DNA from: Entonaema liquescens
Lineage: Eukaryota; Ascomycota; Sordariomycetes; Xylariales; Xylariaceae
Reading direction: 5' to 3'
NCBI GenBank assembly: GCA_902805475.1
Contig: CADCSX010000007.1
Location: forward strand, 372,001-436,000
Length of the DNA stretch: 64,000 bases
Of this stretch, positions 1 through 12,800 are shown one piece after another (within the stretch, counting starts at the first letter, position 1; the number at the start of each line of letters is the position of its first letter). The notes under the pieces are model-generated. The model ran no database searches, was not told where the DNA came from, and worked only from the letters and a program-made list of their open reading frames with translations. Both the position numbers and the translations under genes were made by a program.

Positions 1-1074
1 CTTCTTGATCAGAGCCTCAATCAAGTCTGGCCTATCCATACCGACTTTAATCCTTTCCGCGAGCGTTTCAGAAACCAGGTTCAGACTGTCCTTATTCCGG
101 TGCATTATGTTCATGCGGTAGAAATACTTGATTAACGATTCTAAGCCCAAGTGTCCCATGGCTTGAAATACCGCAGACTCGGTGAAAGTATCCGTAATGA
201 GCTTGACCCAAGGATGATACTGTGGCAAGTTAGTAAGTTTCCAGTAAATGTAGTCAAGGAGATAGCAGCTGTCATCACTTACACCCGTGCCTTCGAGACA
301 GCCGAAAGACTTTCCAAAACCTAGATCGCCGATGACATCGAAGGTTGTCCAGTTGTACCAGTCGCGCATATTGAGCTTAGCCTTGCCACCCTGGGCGTTC
401 TCATCCAATCGTTGAAGTAACAGTTCCACGTATACTTTGATCAAGTCTTCCTGCTCTCGCATCGACTTGTCAGAAAACGCGTGCGAGAGTTGCCGGCGAA
501 CGATGCTATGTTCCTGACGTTCGGCAGTGATAAGATTGCGGGGGAGGTCGGTATTTGGCCTGTAGAATCCTATAGACATCACGTTAGCATCTATACACAT
601 CTACATCTCGAGTGTATGTTTCAAATCTGTAGGGTAGAAACACAGATCTTGAAATAGCTTACCTTCCCATTTGGTGATTTCCGGAGCACCACCAACTCTG
701 TGGCCGTAGATATCCCTCCATGCCTGGGGGTCGCTGAAGATAACTTCATAAGGGGTAATTCGAATGACAGGACCGTATTTCTGATGGAGCTCACGAACTC
801 TGTCGTGTACATCGCCCTTTATAATATGATAAATTCGCGGCAGATTGGTGAGACGCCAGGCTAACGGGCCAGGAATGGAGCGTAAAGGATCTAAGAAAAG
901 CCTGTAGAATAAGGTCCCTACAAGGTAGAGAGCCACCTAGTTGTGGTGTAAGTATTTGGTAGAGAAGAACCTCAGTCTTTCGACTAGTTAGAATATGAAG
1001 GGTTTGTCACTTACACAAGCACCTCCTACGAGGGCAATATTGTTACGATCTGGCATCTCGAAAGTAGGCGCCAT
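1..1074 (-). CDS. Cytochrome P450, N-terminal part, cut by window edge
   Basis: This is a haem-thiolate monooxygenase of the fungal microsomal type, related by sequence style to the isotrichodermin C-15 hydroxylase/CYP65 group; the substrate is unknown. I read four exons: 1015-1074, 663-936, 283-569 and 1-219, all with GT-AG junctions in consistent phase, giving 280 residues. A hydrophobic anchor lies at about residues 11-35, followed by the proline hinge PGP at 42-44. The stretch TTFDVIGDLGFG followed by SFGCLE is the F-G region hallmark of this family. The third intron (220-282) has a TACTAAC branch point and its removal joins CLEGTG to YHPW as in relatives. The I helix, ExxR and the haem Cys loop lie beyond the left edge, so activity cannot be judged. 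No biosynthetic partner gene is visible to the right. Confidence 0.9.
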
Positions 1075-2658
1075 GGTGTATTTCGGATGCTAGAGCTCTA
1101 CTCCAGCTACTTCTCTGCTTTCTCTTGAGCAGAACTTCCTATCCTACCTGGTGGCGGGAGATACTCCCAGTTATATATCGGGAATTCGGGCTCGGGCTGC
1201 TGGGCAGGCCGTCTTGAAAAGCACCCGCTGGCAGTGCAGTATACAGCGTTCGACGCCGCCGGAAGGCACTGCTCTGCGCCCTGACCTACTTGCAGCGGAA
1301 CAATAATTCCCTGCCATGAGGGCAGCCAGCCAGCAAATGGGATATCCCATTGCCCGTCGGGCCTGGACCTGTCGCCGTAATCGTATACGCATGGTTTTTC
1401 GCGATTTGAAAATAATTACGAATTAGATGAAGGCGATTTCCAACCAATAGCCGGGCAGAGTTTCCGAGACGATCTACGCAATCGAGGCTAGGCCAAGTCA
1501 CGATCCTAGTGGTCGATCACCCGCAAGCGGCCAGGGGGGGTAGGGGGGGAGGGAGAGAGAGAGAGAGAATGTTTATACAACAATGCAAGCATAAATCCCC
1601 CCACACACGATCCCGGCCTGCACAGTCCCGGCGCACGAGGCGTACGTCGGCAGTCCCAACCAGGCTGCCAGGTTGTGAATCTAGAACCAGGGTCCGTGTC
1701 TATTGGTTGCCCAGCCGTCCATTTGCCGCATCATGTACATCATATGATTCGTCGCGATGATTGTCGACCGTAACGTCTTCACCACAAGGGGCAAGGCGTC
1801 GAAGCACCCGGCCGCCCTTCCGAACGCCTAGCCATAGCAAGGCACGGCGTCGTCGACTCGAGCGGAATCCACGGACTCTTCCAAGAACCCGAACTCTAAC
1901 TCGCTTAGCAAAAGCCGAAGTCCACAATCATATTGCTTGGCAGGGAATCCGTAACGTAGCAGAGCCGGACCAGCATTGAGCCGCCTACAAAAACTCTCCG
2001 AGATATTTATATATTTTTTATCTACCGTAGCGTGTTTCCTACTCTAGTTTCAAGTCACTGTGTTGTCCAATAGAATCAATGAGACATTAGAGTAGAAAGC
2101 CTATTTCAATTATAATTTAATCATGGGTTGTATATATTCGTAATCTCCGAGTTGATGCCCCACTAATGAAGGCGTGTATAAGTAATTAACATCCAAGAAC
2201 TATGCATTGTGACATAGTTAGGCGTTTGCTTCGACGGCTGTACGATACTTCACACCCTCATATTATCCCGTTCACAACGAGGTGGCGAACATGGTTTCGT
2301 TTCTACTACCAAGCGATACCGGAGAACTGGAGAGAAGAGTAGAGGGGGATAGTAGACCCCTATGCAAACGATTGGATATATTCATATTAGAGACATGCTT
2401 AGTATAATGAGATGAATGCCTGAGGGTATGTAGAATGAGCCATTGCACTGCTCCGAACCCCGCGGAACACTAAACGCCCAACTCCGCTAATAGATCTAAT
2501 GCATCCCCTTCTTGAGACATGATTCGAAATGATGGGAGGATGAGACATAATGACTTCAATCCAAAAGTTACCCGGGAGATAACCCCCGAGTCTTACACCG
2601 TAGCACGGCCCCCCGGCCACGCATAATTCTGCAGCAAGATCCCTCAGGTCTTGCAGTT
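1075..2658. other. Intergenic, 1.6 kb, with G-rich and GA repeat
   Basis: I see no supported gene. It holds the P450 promoter at its left end and the 3' flank of the GTPase at its right end. A G-rich run at 1533-1550 leads straight into a (GA)n microsatellite at about 1551-1568. Short open frames here have no recognisable content. Confidence 0.6.
1533..1568. repeat. G-run plus GA microsatellite
   Basis: Two runs of seven G separated by TA are followed by about nine GA units. This is a simple repeat between genes. Confidence 0.85.
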
Positions 2659-4783
2659 CTAGGCACCAACCCTCACACCCGTAGAGGAGGGGATACCTCT
2701 TCCGGTGGAGCCGTGGCTCTCATCAGGCTCTTGTGCGGCACTGCCATCCGACTGATCAGCCGATAAGGGTTTCTTGGGATCGTACCCTACTGATTTGACA
2801 ATGCCCAGGCCTTTAGTTCGTCCTTCACGAAATAAAAGTCGATCTCCCGGGGCCAAGTATTCTGGCCTTTGGACAAATCGGAATGCTACAGTCGCCCTAT
2901 CACCAGTCCGTATGAAGGGGCGATCCACATCGATTATAGCGCATGTTTGGGAGACCGGCCCAACATGAAGCATTGCTTGATACTTTGTCTTGATTGTGGT
3001 TGCATGCGAGAGAATTAGAACCTCGGCGACAAATTCGCGATAAACTTTGGGAAGTGGTTGTCCCTCGATTCTCGGTAAGACTACCATCCCTTTCCTCACG
3101 TCTTTCCGGCGTATTTTCTTCAATGCGAAACTAGCGGATTGGCCTGCAGACGCCGCAGGCACACCGATTCTTTTCCTCTCGATGGACCGGATGCTAGTTT
3201 GAGTGAACTGGCCTAGAGAGTCTGGCCCAATTAAAACGTTGTCACCAGTATGCACTACCCCTGACTTGACGATACCACTAACTACCGTACCAACGAAAGG
3301 GACAGAGAAAGTATCATTGACATGGAACTCAAAAGGGGCATCCGAATCATAGCGCCCATGGTGCGGAAGGATATTTAAAATGTGCGAACGAGATTGAGAT
3401 TCTCGCCGGTGACATTGGAGACCTGGAATATAGGACATATTCGCTGACTCACGAACTGAGTTGCGGTATTGATACACTCCTCACGATTGTTAATAAATAT
3501 AGGCATTTTTCGTGCTGCTGGGGATTTCAGAATTTTAGTAATTTGCTGGATGGTTTGTTCCAAGATGTTCGGAGGACATATGTCAATTTTGGTGACAACC
3601 ACCATGATTGGCACGTTCAAAGCCAAGGCTATACCAAGGTGTTCTTTGCTCATACCTATCAGCCCATTATTGGCGGCAACCATAAGCAAACAATAATTGG
3701 GGCTGCTAGACAAGAGACCGAAGACGGTGGTTCGTAGGTAGCGTTCGTGGCCAGCCAAGTCAGTAAATGTGATTACTTTAGCGCTGCGTTTGCCGATTTC
3801 TTCCCATGATAGTTTCCCTACGGCACAGTAAGCGTCAAGAATATATATATATATTATAAAAAAAAAAAAAAAAGGATAATGGGCTTATGATAGATAACTT
3901 ACTTCCAGGGGTGTCAGATGTGATAACATTTCCCATGGTGTCAAACCCCATTATTTCCATCCCGACGGAGCTGGTACGGCCGGTCTCAATCTCGTGCTTA
4001 TGACGGAAGAGATTAACACGGGCCTTACCCCGTCCATCGTCAAGGTCTCCCTTAACTAAGACCCCGAGCATGGAACTTTTTCCAGCATCAACTGTATATA
4101 GACGTTAGCATGACTGTCTATATCACTTTATATCGAGTTCACTTACCATTGCCAACAACAGCTATTCTCGTTTCGATAACCTGTTCGGTTGTCGGAGGGT
4201 TTCTCCGTATTAATATTTTCCCAGTGCAGTCTGTCTCTTTACTCGGGTTTCCTGCAGATGTAGATTCGGCTTCGACGTCACCCCCAACATTCTTAGTGAG
4301 CAATACATCGCAATCGGCGCTGGCTTTCTTGGCAGTTTCTTTTAATCGATCTAGCGCAATGGTCCACTCGTCTCGGGTAAGGCGCATTGTATCGCCATTA
4401 TTCTCAAACCCTAGGTCGAAAACTGCCTCGCCGTGGCCCTCCAGGAGTCGTTCTTCAATATACTCGGAAAGCTTCTGTTGCGCCGTTGCATCGTCGGAAG
4501 GGGCTAGTAGAAGATCGCGCAGTGGCACACGAGGTTCGGAGTCGCCTAAATTTAGAGAATCGAGAATGTCGAGCTCTTCGTGGTGCTCGACATGTTCGGT
4601 ATTTTTGGCGCTCGGGTAACGCAACGCTTGCTGCTTTTCAACAAATTCAGCGAATTCGCTTAGGGCCTTGAAAGTAAGTTAGCTAGTATTTCAATTAACT
4701 ATATCGAGTATATGAAAGTTTTATCTTACAGCTTCTCCTTTTCGCCGTTCATGCGGCAGTTGTTTCGCGCCTTTACTGGTCAT
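2659..4783 (-). CDS. GTPBP1/2-like translational GTPase (frame broken once)
   Basis: An EF1A-like GTPase of the GTPBP1/GTPBP2 family, which acts with ribosomes and mRNA decay in animals; the role in fungi is inferred. Exons are 4730-4783, 4147-4666, 3903-4091 and 2659-3817. The start is fixed by an 18-codon first exon in phase with exon 2. The P-loop GNVDAGKS is at about residues 190-197, followed by a HKHEIE/GRTSSVG switch segment, DLAGHE at 274-279 and TKID at 330-333. The VSNVTGENL segment and then EF-Tu domain II and III regions follow. After about residue 401 the frame stops at TAA (3375-3377), yet the conserved sequence continues at once in the next frame. The four-A run at 3377-3380 is one base short of keeping the frame. 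With that base the protein would be about 640 residues, the family length. I think the gene is intact and the break is an error. Confidence 0.85.
3839..3873. repeat. AT microsatellite and A16 run inside an intron
   Basis: An (AT)n tract followed by sixteen A lies within the third intron (3818-3902) of the GTPase. On the coding strand it is a poly-T then AT tract about 25 nt upstream of the 3' splice site. Confidence 0.85.
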
Positions 4784-5491
4784 ATTTGCTAGAGATTCAA
4801 GAACTCGAAAGTGGAGTATTAATCCTAGTATATTCGGATGATCATTGAGAGGATGAGAGAATACTTGAAATGTACAGGTTAAGTCCGCTATACCGTATCA
4901 ATAATAGATATGGGTATGTTAAATGAGTGAGGTGAAAAATAGGTAAGATTAGCTTTTAAGGTACTTTTTTAAATTTGTTCGCGATCGAGTCATAGAGAAA
5001 GTCAGTCGGTCAATGAGTAAGATGAGCGAGCTCGGGGCAGGCGCAGAATACCGTCATAACCTTACAATTGCTCATGTCAAGCCACAATAATTAGAATAAA
5101 TACTTAACAGAAGTATTCGTTTATAAAGGATTTGTATAGGACATGATAAGCACAATTCTTTGTCAAAACTATATGGATACAGTGCCACTTTTTATTATAA
5201 TCTTTGACGCCTTAATTAAACATACAACAGATTTTTTGGTGAAGCTACGCGGATAAGAAGGGAAGCTGTTTGATATATTGGTACTTACAAAATCAGTACT
5301 TTTTTGACGCTATTCTGCCACGTTCCCTGTTAGAAGCTCAGGTCCCCGCTCCACCCCGCGGCGCTAAGATTCCGAACAGCAGTTCAGTTTATCGATAACA
5401 GCCCAGTAAGGCTAATAGGAACGAGCTAATCGTCTTTAACCTCTACAACATAAGTTAACAGCCCACGGCTCGGAAGCCTTTTATAAGAGGG

Positions 5492-5518
5492 CAATCGAGG
5501 TAATCGAGGTAATCGAGG
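5492..5518. repeat. Tandem repeat, unit TAATCGAGG x3
   Basis: Three copies of a 9-bp unit (the first with C for T at its first base) lie end to end in the gene-poor region. Confidence 0.8.
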
Positions 5519-6240
5519 TGACTAATAGGCGAATAGCTCCTCCATTTAATCTATTTAACTATTTGTAGTAAACTTAGGGAACGCATTTCTCAGAATGATA
5601 CATACTCCCTATTTGATATTAAATGCTACCAGATACCCACCCGGTACGGCTATCCCTGCAAGTTGCAGGTACGTCGCGAGTAGCTACATATTTCTGTACG
5701 AATATCAGCGAGCTAGAGCATGAGGTGAGACAGGACATAGAAAGAAAAAGCAGGAATAATAAACCACTAACAGGGACCCTTCAAGTGACTCATTCGGCGT
5801 GGGACTTATAAGCTATAGTAGATTCGTGTTACACGTTTATCTTGACTCACTTTGATGTCCCACCAAATACCTAGACCCAGGGTTCCAACCCACTGGCGCT
5901 ATGAAATAATGGCAACGTATAAAAAAAGAGAACGGAAGCACCGTCAATTAAAAGAAAAGTTAACGTGTTTTGATTGTATAGTGAATACTAAATATATACG
6001 TGCGGCTAAAACTGCCATATAAAAAAAACCGGCTTCGGTTTAGACCACTTCTAACAATAAATTGGATATGCCTGCCCAACACGTGCCCGTCCTAGATTAG
6101 ATGATCTTCGGATAGCCACGTGCAGATGCAACCGCTTCGACCGTACAAGTTCATTGCAAAGAGATAATTTCCGAAATGAACACCTTTGGTATCGTAAGTA
6201 TCAAAAAGAAAACTTGTACGTGGGTTACTTGCCCGTAGCT

Positions 6241-6260
6241 AATATATATATATATATATT
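6241..6260. repeat. AT dinucleotide repeat
   Basis: About ten TA units in intergenic DNA; simple sequence only. Confidence 0.8.
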
Positions 6261-8115
6261 TCTATGTGCACGAGGAGTCTTATATGCTAGCACATCCATG
6301 ACGCGCACATATGGGCGAGACTCAATAAGTAATGTAAAATATTTTCGGAAGGAACTTCACCACGCAACGGCGGTGGGAGCCGAAAATAGTCCCACATGGC
6401 TGACTTTGCCAGACCATTGTCTAGTAGGAAGGGCTCGAATAAGCCACACGGTGGCCTCACGCGGTGTAACGAAGTGGCGTTCCGGGTAGGAACACCGTGC
6501 CACTACGACTTTATGTATTGAATCCAAGTTATTTCTGGTCTGGATTCCTATTATAAGGTCACTTTCGGACTCTTTGGAATACTGGCTAGTAGTCTTGTCG
6601 TCGCGGAGCTGACCAACAGTATTTCTTGGGTTGGTAAGACTGTATGAATTCGTGGTGCTGGTGGTGATAAGCGCCGGGACCGCTTTCCGCTTTACATGTA
6701 TGTGACGAGAAGAGAAGTATTGGCTACTGACCAAGAGCTTCCTATATCATAGAAGAGGTAGTATTATATCCTACTAGCGTCGACAAGACTGCCTTTGCCT
6801 AGACTCTGCCTGAGCAAAGTCTCCTATCGTGACACTTTGCCTACTCAATCTGGAAAGTGATTGATTTGACGCCTAGACCTCGACGATAACAATTCTCTTG
6901 TCCTGTAAGCCATTAACTTGATTAGGTATCCCATCACGGAGATGAAGGGTCCGGCAGTTCAGAAGCTAGTTTTCAAAGGGGTTAAGAGGCTTCTGGGGAA
7001 TTGGGGTAGCTAAGCAGAATGAGAACACAGAAGCGGGGAATGCTTCAAGAGATGAGCATTTGGAGAAAAGACGTGTGGAGAAACATGGGGGCTAGCCTTA
7101 TGAAGATAAGGTTGATGAATATGCCACCGGAAAGGAAACCCGATCTGCATCCCGCGTCGAGGATTGCCCTGTATGTGTTACTCGATCTTTAAACCTGTAT
7201 CTCAGTAACGGCTGAGCATGTCTTGGACCCAGGTTACCGGGTACGTTGATCCCGACCAATTCCAGCGAAGATCAGCTGCCACCTATCTGGCGATGAGCCT
7301 TCGTTCATCACGACAGTCAATGATCGAAGCTATGAAGAATCCCAAATTAATATGATGAAAAAGACTAGTTAGCTCAGTTCATGTTAATATGCCTGCATCA
7401 TGAGACGACTTTTCGTAGAAAAATGTTACGCAAATAAGGGAGAGGTCGCTGTCTGAGGAGGCTGCAATGCAAAGCGAGGGTTTTGAATGTGACCCTGTTC
7501 TGGCCCGGCCTCCAATCAATTTTAATGAATAGAGAAGCAAGCCAACTTGATGAACCGAAGAGGTTATTAATCTATGACATTTCTATAGCCGCCTTCGAAT
7601 TATTACAATGGTAGGCTGGCCCTTTGAAGGCATTGTAGCGGTTTCGACCTGATAGAGCCAAAGGTTTCTAAAAATGCTCACTTTGGAGTTGCTTAGAATG
7701 GTTGTTTTCTCCGTTTGCTCTCCAGACGCTGTTTCAGTATTTCAGTTCTCGTGAGTCCGGCCCGTCTAAGCCGAAGAGTAACTTGACTTGGATGATGTGG
7801 ATTCCTGCTCAGTTCCTACCATCTTCAATTGAATTCAGTCCTTGACCGAGCAGTGAGCCACGCCTGTACAAGCTGTGTGAGGCCCTTGTCCATATGTCTG
7901 CATATTTGGGGTTTCGCTGACTATTAGGGCGGACCGAAAATCATTTCTCCGTTTAACCGGATCTTGAATCTGATTTGCCATCTCCACCCAAGACTCTGGG
8001 CTATGGAACGACAGACCACCGTCTTTCCTCTCTTGTACAACATGGTTCATGATCTGGTTCTGCAGTCGCCTCCGTAAATGCGACTGATACTGAGATGTAG
8101 CTGGGTTCCCGATGG

Positions 8116-8125
8116 AAATAAAAAG
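8116..8125 (+). promoter_or_regulatory. TATA-like box of the GH7 gene
   Basis: AAATAAAAAG lies about 112 nt before the cellobiohydrolase ATG, at a distance usual for a TATA element and 5' leader of a highly expressed fungal gene. It is assigned by sequence alone. Confidence 0.45.
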
Positions 8126-8236
8126 GCGGCTTGATCATGTCATTTTCGAGCTTCAAGTTCAGGCAAGCTACTAACTTCAGACTTCTCTCTTATCACAATA
8201 GCTCAGCATACCACTTGCTAGGTCTCTCCGCTCAGG

Positions 8237-9802
8237 ATGTACAACAAAGCTACCACCGCCGCTTTGGCGACTCTGCTGGCCCTGGGTCGTGCACAGCAAA
8301 TTGGCACTCAGGACACTGAGACGCATCCCAAGCTCACCTGGCAACGCTGCACCGCCCCCGGCCAATGCACCAACGTCAACGGAGAGCTCGTTATTGACTC
8401 CAACTGGCGATGGACTCACGTGGTGGATGGCTACCAGAACTGTTACGATGGTAATGAGTGGAACGCAACCGCATGCCCGGACGCCGACACCTGCACCAAG
8501 AACTGCGCCATTGAGGGTGCTGATTACTCGGGCACCTACGGTGTAACTACCTCTGGAAATGCTGTGACCATGAAGTTCCGGAATGAGCACCAATACGGCG
8601 CCAATATCGGATCTCGTCTCTACCTCATGAATGGCGCCGACAAGTATCAGATGTTCACGGCCAACGGCAACGAAATCGCCTTCGATGTTGAGAATGCTGA
8701 CCTTGGCTGCGGATTAAACGGTGCCGTATACTTCGTGTCCATGGACGAAGACGGTGGAAAATCACGCTACCCATCCAACAAGGCTGGTGCCAAGTATGGT
8801 ACCGGATACTGCGACTCACAATGTGCTCGGGATCTCAAGTGGGTTGGTGGTAAGGTAGGCTAGGCTCAAGCAACCCAAACTTCTAAGCAGAGTCTCAACT
8901 AACTTGACGGTTCTTCTAGGCCAATGTTGAGGGCTGGGTACCATCAGAAACCGACAAGTCTTCTGGTATCGGTGACTTGGGTGCTTGCTGCGCCGAGATG
9001 GACCTATGGGAGGCCAACAGCATGTCCTTCGCATTAACACCTCACCCGTGTGAGAAGGATGGATACTTCGTCTGCGAGACTTCCAACTGTGGAGGTACAT
9101 ACTCGGAGGACCGATACTCGGGTAGTTGCGATCCGGATGGATGCGACTTGAATCCCTTCCGTCACGGCAACACCGACTTTTATGGAAAGGGAAAGACTAT
9201 CGATACCAGCAAGAAGTTCACTGTGGTGACTCAATTCCACGGTTCCGGAACGTCTCTAGATAGCCTTTCTCAGTACTTCATCCAGGACGGCAAGAAGTAT
9301 GAAGTCCCCGGCTCCAAGTATATCTCTGGCGGCAGCGTAATCGACGCTGGCTTCTGTGGTATGTTTCTTTGTTTCAGATATCCACAATACTTACGCAAGA
9401 TCAATGGCGCTAACGCTCAGCCTCTGCAAAATAGACGCCGCTAAGGACCTCTTCAAGGACAACAAGAGTTTCCAGGAGATGGGTGGTTTGGACACGATGG
9501 GTCAGGCTACTGGCAAGCCCATGGTCTTGGTCATGTCCGTTTGGGATGATGTAAGTGAAATATATCACTTTCTTTTAGTAACGGGTGTAAAACTAATATT
9601 TCGATAGGCCTATGCCAACATGCTTTGGCTAGATGGTGAGAGATATCCTCTTGACCGCGACGCGTCTGAGCCGGGTGTTCCCCGCGGCGAATGCGACGTC
9701 AACGGCAGCAAGCCCGAGCAGGTCCGTGAGAAATTCAAGAATGCCAAGGTCACTTACAGCAACTTCAAGTTCGGTCCCATCGGATCGACTTACAACGTTT
9801 AA
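8237..9802 (+). CDS. cbh1: GH7 cellobiohydrolase (cellulose 1,4-beta-cellobiosidase), secreted
   Basis: Processive exo-cellulase that releases cellobiose from cellulose chain ends by a retaining mechanism. Exons are 8237-8854, 8920-9358, 9435-9550 and 9608-9802, giving 455 residues. A signal peptide covers about residues 1-19 with cleavage before QQIG. The catalytic signature is intact: E232 (nucleophile), D234 and E237 (acid/base) in AEMDLWEAN. The many Cys residues, the WRWTH substrate tunnel segment, and the end motifs MLWLD and KFGPIGST match the family. The protein stops right after the catalytic domain: there is no Ser/Thr linker and no CBM1, so it is a single-domain form. The next gene on either side is more than 3 kb away, so regulation is probably by its own promoter. 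Confidence 0.96.
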
Positions 9803-12800
9803 GCGGGAACGCGTTCCCCGCTCCCCGCAAAGGCGATTGCGGTCTAGACATGATGGTTGGGTTCGCTTCACTATTATAATTCTTAGAACGATTAGTTTGT
9901 ATATACGGGATAAGAGATAGAAGCGAAAAAATTCATGGTGAGGGCTTCCTCTAACAATGTCGACTAGAAATAAATTGCATTTCGAATAAACACTAGTTCT
10001 TATGTAACTCGTAAAAACCATGAATTGGGATGCAACGTCGTCGTCGCAAATTAATAGTCACTGATGACTCGTTGACTTTAAAACATAGTCGGATCCATAA
10101 GTCGGGATGAATCACGCTTAGTATCACCTTCCCGTCCCGTAAGGCCGTTGATCTAATATCGATGTTGACGATACTTCAGACATGCGAGCCTATGACAAGC
10201 GAGGACTCCATAGCAACTATTCCGAATAGGACGAGGATCGTATAGCCGATATGAGGTATCACGAACAAAAAAAAAAGAAAAAACCTAGTTCTTGTTTGCC
10301 CTCGTCTAGGGAAAAATCTTTTTTCCATCGATGGATCGGCGGAAAGTTGCGGCTCATGAAAATAGTGGATCGAAATATCCACATAGACATGAAAAATTTA
10401 GTTGGCGAAGGTGGATATGGTGGAGAGCCGAGACGACTAAGTGAAAATTTACACTGGTGAAAATATTTCAGGAGTTTGTGACCAGGTGGGTCCCATTCTC
10501 TCACAAAGGTTGATTTAAGTTGAGTTCGGCGAGCCCCGCTGGATCAATTGTGTAGGAGAAAAAATAAATTTCCTGTTACCAGGAAACAGCTGAAACCGTT
10601 ACATCATGTAAGCATGTACATACTGATGTACAATGTACAATTTCATGTGACAGCCATGGGTCTCCGAGATGAGATCCGTTTGATGAATCTGTCAAGTTAA
10701 AAGTTTCGAGGTATTACATAGCGGTTACGAGTTCTATAGAGTTCCACAAGCCTATTTCGAAATGGTTTGGTCAGGGGACAATTCAGATTTGAATTGGATC
10801 GATCTCTTTGCCGTTGTTTTCCTTTTTCCTTGTTCTCTTCTAGAACTTGGTTCGGACCTCTTCCAGGTCTTTCGTCCACTCCCGCCGGCCCCCGATTTGG
10901 TAAACGGACGCGCCGCTGTGGATCTCATAGGGTAACGATGGAGTAACGCGGCCCACTAGCACATCGGGTCGTGGCTTTCCTATGGCTCTTTAGTGGTTCC
11001 AACAACCATCGTACGTTCTCCGTCTTTCACGATGGCTTCGATCAAGTGGGTCCATGAAATTTCTTGCCAGATCGTGGTACAATAGTAAGGAGTAAAGGAC
11101 TCCGCCACGAATAGAACTCTGTGTATGTATTTCCCAATTGAGTCAAGATAAGTGATCCGAGCTCATGAGTTAATGCGGCGGTGTGGTTGTCCCCATTGTA
11201 TCACAACGTCTGATGAAGGCGTCATTGTCAGTAGTTGAAATAGCATTACTTGATCCCAAATTGTCGATTGCATGGTAAATATTGCATCAGCTGCTCTGTT
11301 TCCTCAGCTAACCTTATATGGTTGCCGTATGTGTCTGCAAGTATGTTCAACCCCGTATTGTGTGCAGGGCTGACTGCGGGGCATTGCGGCGTTTGTGTTG
11401 CGTGTTGCGGATGTGGGTGTATAGATGTATAGGTGTATAGGTGTATAGGTGTAAGGTGTGTAGTTAGGTACGGTCTATAAGAAATCTTATAAGACTTTGT
11501 CTCTATGGGAAAATTCAAAACGCATCTTAGTTGGCCCCTCTTTGCCCACAAAATAAGTACACACTACTTCACGGTCCTTCTAAAAAGAGGCATGAAATTT
11601 TTAGCAGTTAAGGATCCCCCTTGAATCTGGCCGAGTCTTAAAGGTCTCCGCTTACGTAAAATCAGCGCCGTCAGAGGGTTGTTGGCAGTCGAACGTGAAC
11701 GTGTACAAGAGACTTTGAAGGATAGGACCGAGAAAAAGGCGCCAAACAAAGAACAAATCAGTAACAGGTGCTTGAATGCGTGCTGAGGAACCCCCTGTGA
11801 CCACTACGACCTAGTGGAGGAGCTTGAGGGCCTTGTCCGCTGTAACTTGTAGAGTTTGCGCTGTAAGTACAAGGGGCCGGTCCCAGTCCGTCTCAATCCA
11901 TGACACATAATTACTTGATGGAAAGCTCTGGGCCAAAGTATGATGTGAAGCAAGGCTTTAATTGCGCCAGCTACATAACAACTTGATCACCCGCCATCTT
12001 ACACCACGATGGAAACTTTATTGTTGGTATTAAAATATAATTGCAAAAGAAGACGTAAGCGTCGACGAAGCGAAAATACGCCGAAATTCGACTACGCTCT
12101 AATATCACATATCACCGTCGCCTATCAGCCCTACACCACTTACACACACACCACTTACACGGTCCACCGAACTGCATAGCAACGCCGCGCAAACTTAGGT
12201 ACGAAGGGTTTAAAGGAAGCACACATACAAGAAGAACTATTCGAGGTCTAGGACTACCGTTAGCTATCTTTCTCGGTTTCTTACCTCGCCGCCATTCTAT
12301 TAAAACTCGTTCGTGGCATACACATACGGACGTCGTCCTGGCCAATCAGAAACACTCAACGGACTCTATATATTCCAAAAACGGACGAGAAGTTCCGGCA
12401 CCAGAAATCATACCTTGTTTCCCAGACGAGGTCAACATTAGTGGCATCGACCGTATTGGATTAAAGAAGACCAAGAAAAGGATCGAAAGTCGACGAAAGC
12501 CGTTCGGTTACGAATTCGCATATACGATCCCATTGCATCAGCAGCCAGCTGTCTCTACTACCATTGCACACTTATATCAATAGGCTCCCTTAACCAAATC
12601 AGCCGACTTCATAAGTGTGGTTATTTTTTTCCTTAGGATTGGGTTGCATTACGCCATTGCCCTGAAATTAGGCATTATTCCCCAGATTTCCCAAGCGTTT
12701 GCCCAGAATTTGTTCAGCGCATCGCACAACAAAGAAGGTGGCCGCCACTCGGATGCATTAGCTCAGGTTCAGGTTCTACTTAGATCCATCGGCATCGAGC

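Larger units (their letters stand above)
4784..8236. other. Gene-poor region, 3.45 kb
   Basis: No gene can be supported. It contains a 9-bp tandem repeat at 5492-5518, an AT repeat at 6241-6260, an imperfect hairpin at 6474-6503, and at its right end the GH7 promoter. Open frames of 60-125 codons are present (for example 6357-6734 on the minus strand), but none shows a recognisable domain. I see no transposon ends or reverse transcriptase or transposase motifs, though decayed mobile DNA is possible. Confidence 0.55.

Noticed and set aside
3370..3385. Programmed -1 frameshift in the GTPase
   Set aside because: The codons do not form a good slippery heptamer and no strong downstream structure is evident; the same one-base deficit at runs recurs in three unrelated genes.
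1..4783. Secondary-metabolite cluster around the P450
   Set aside because: Only the P450 is suggestive; the next gene is a housekeeping-type GTPase and no synthase, transporter or transferase is nearby.
5876..5900. GGGTTCCAACCC resembling a tRNA T-arm
   Set aside because: The loop does not match the TTCRANY consensus and no acceptor, D or anticodon stems are found around it.
6357..6734. 125-codon minus-strand frame
   Set aside because: No recognisable domain, no introns or neighbours to support it, and it overlaps a plus-strand frame of similar quality.
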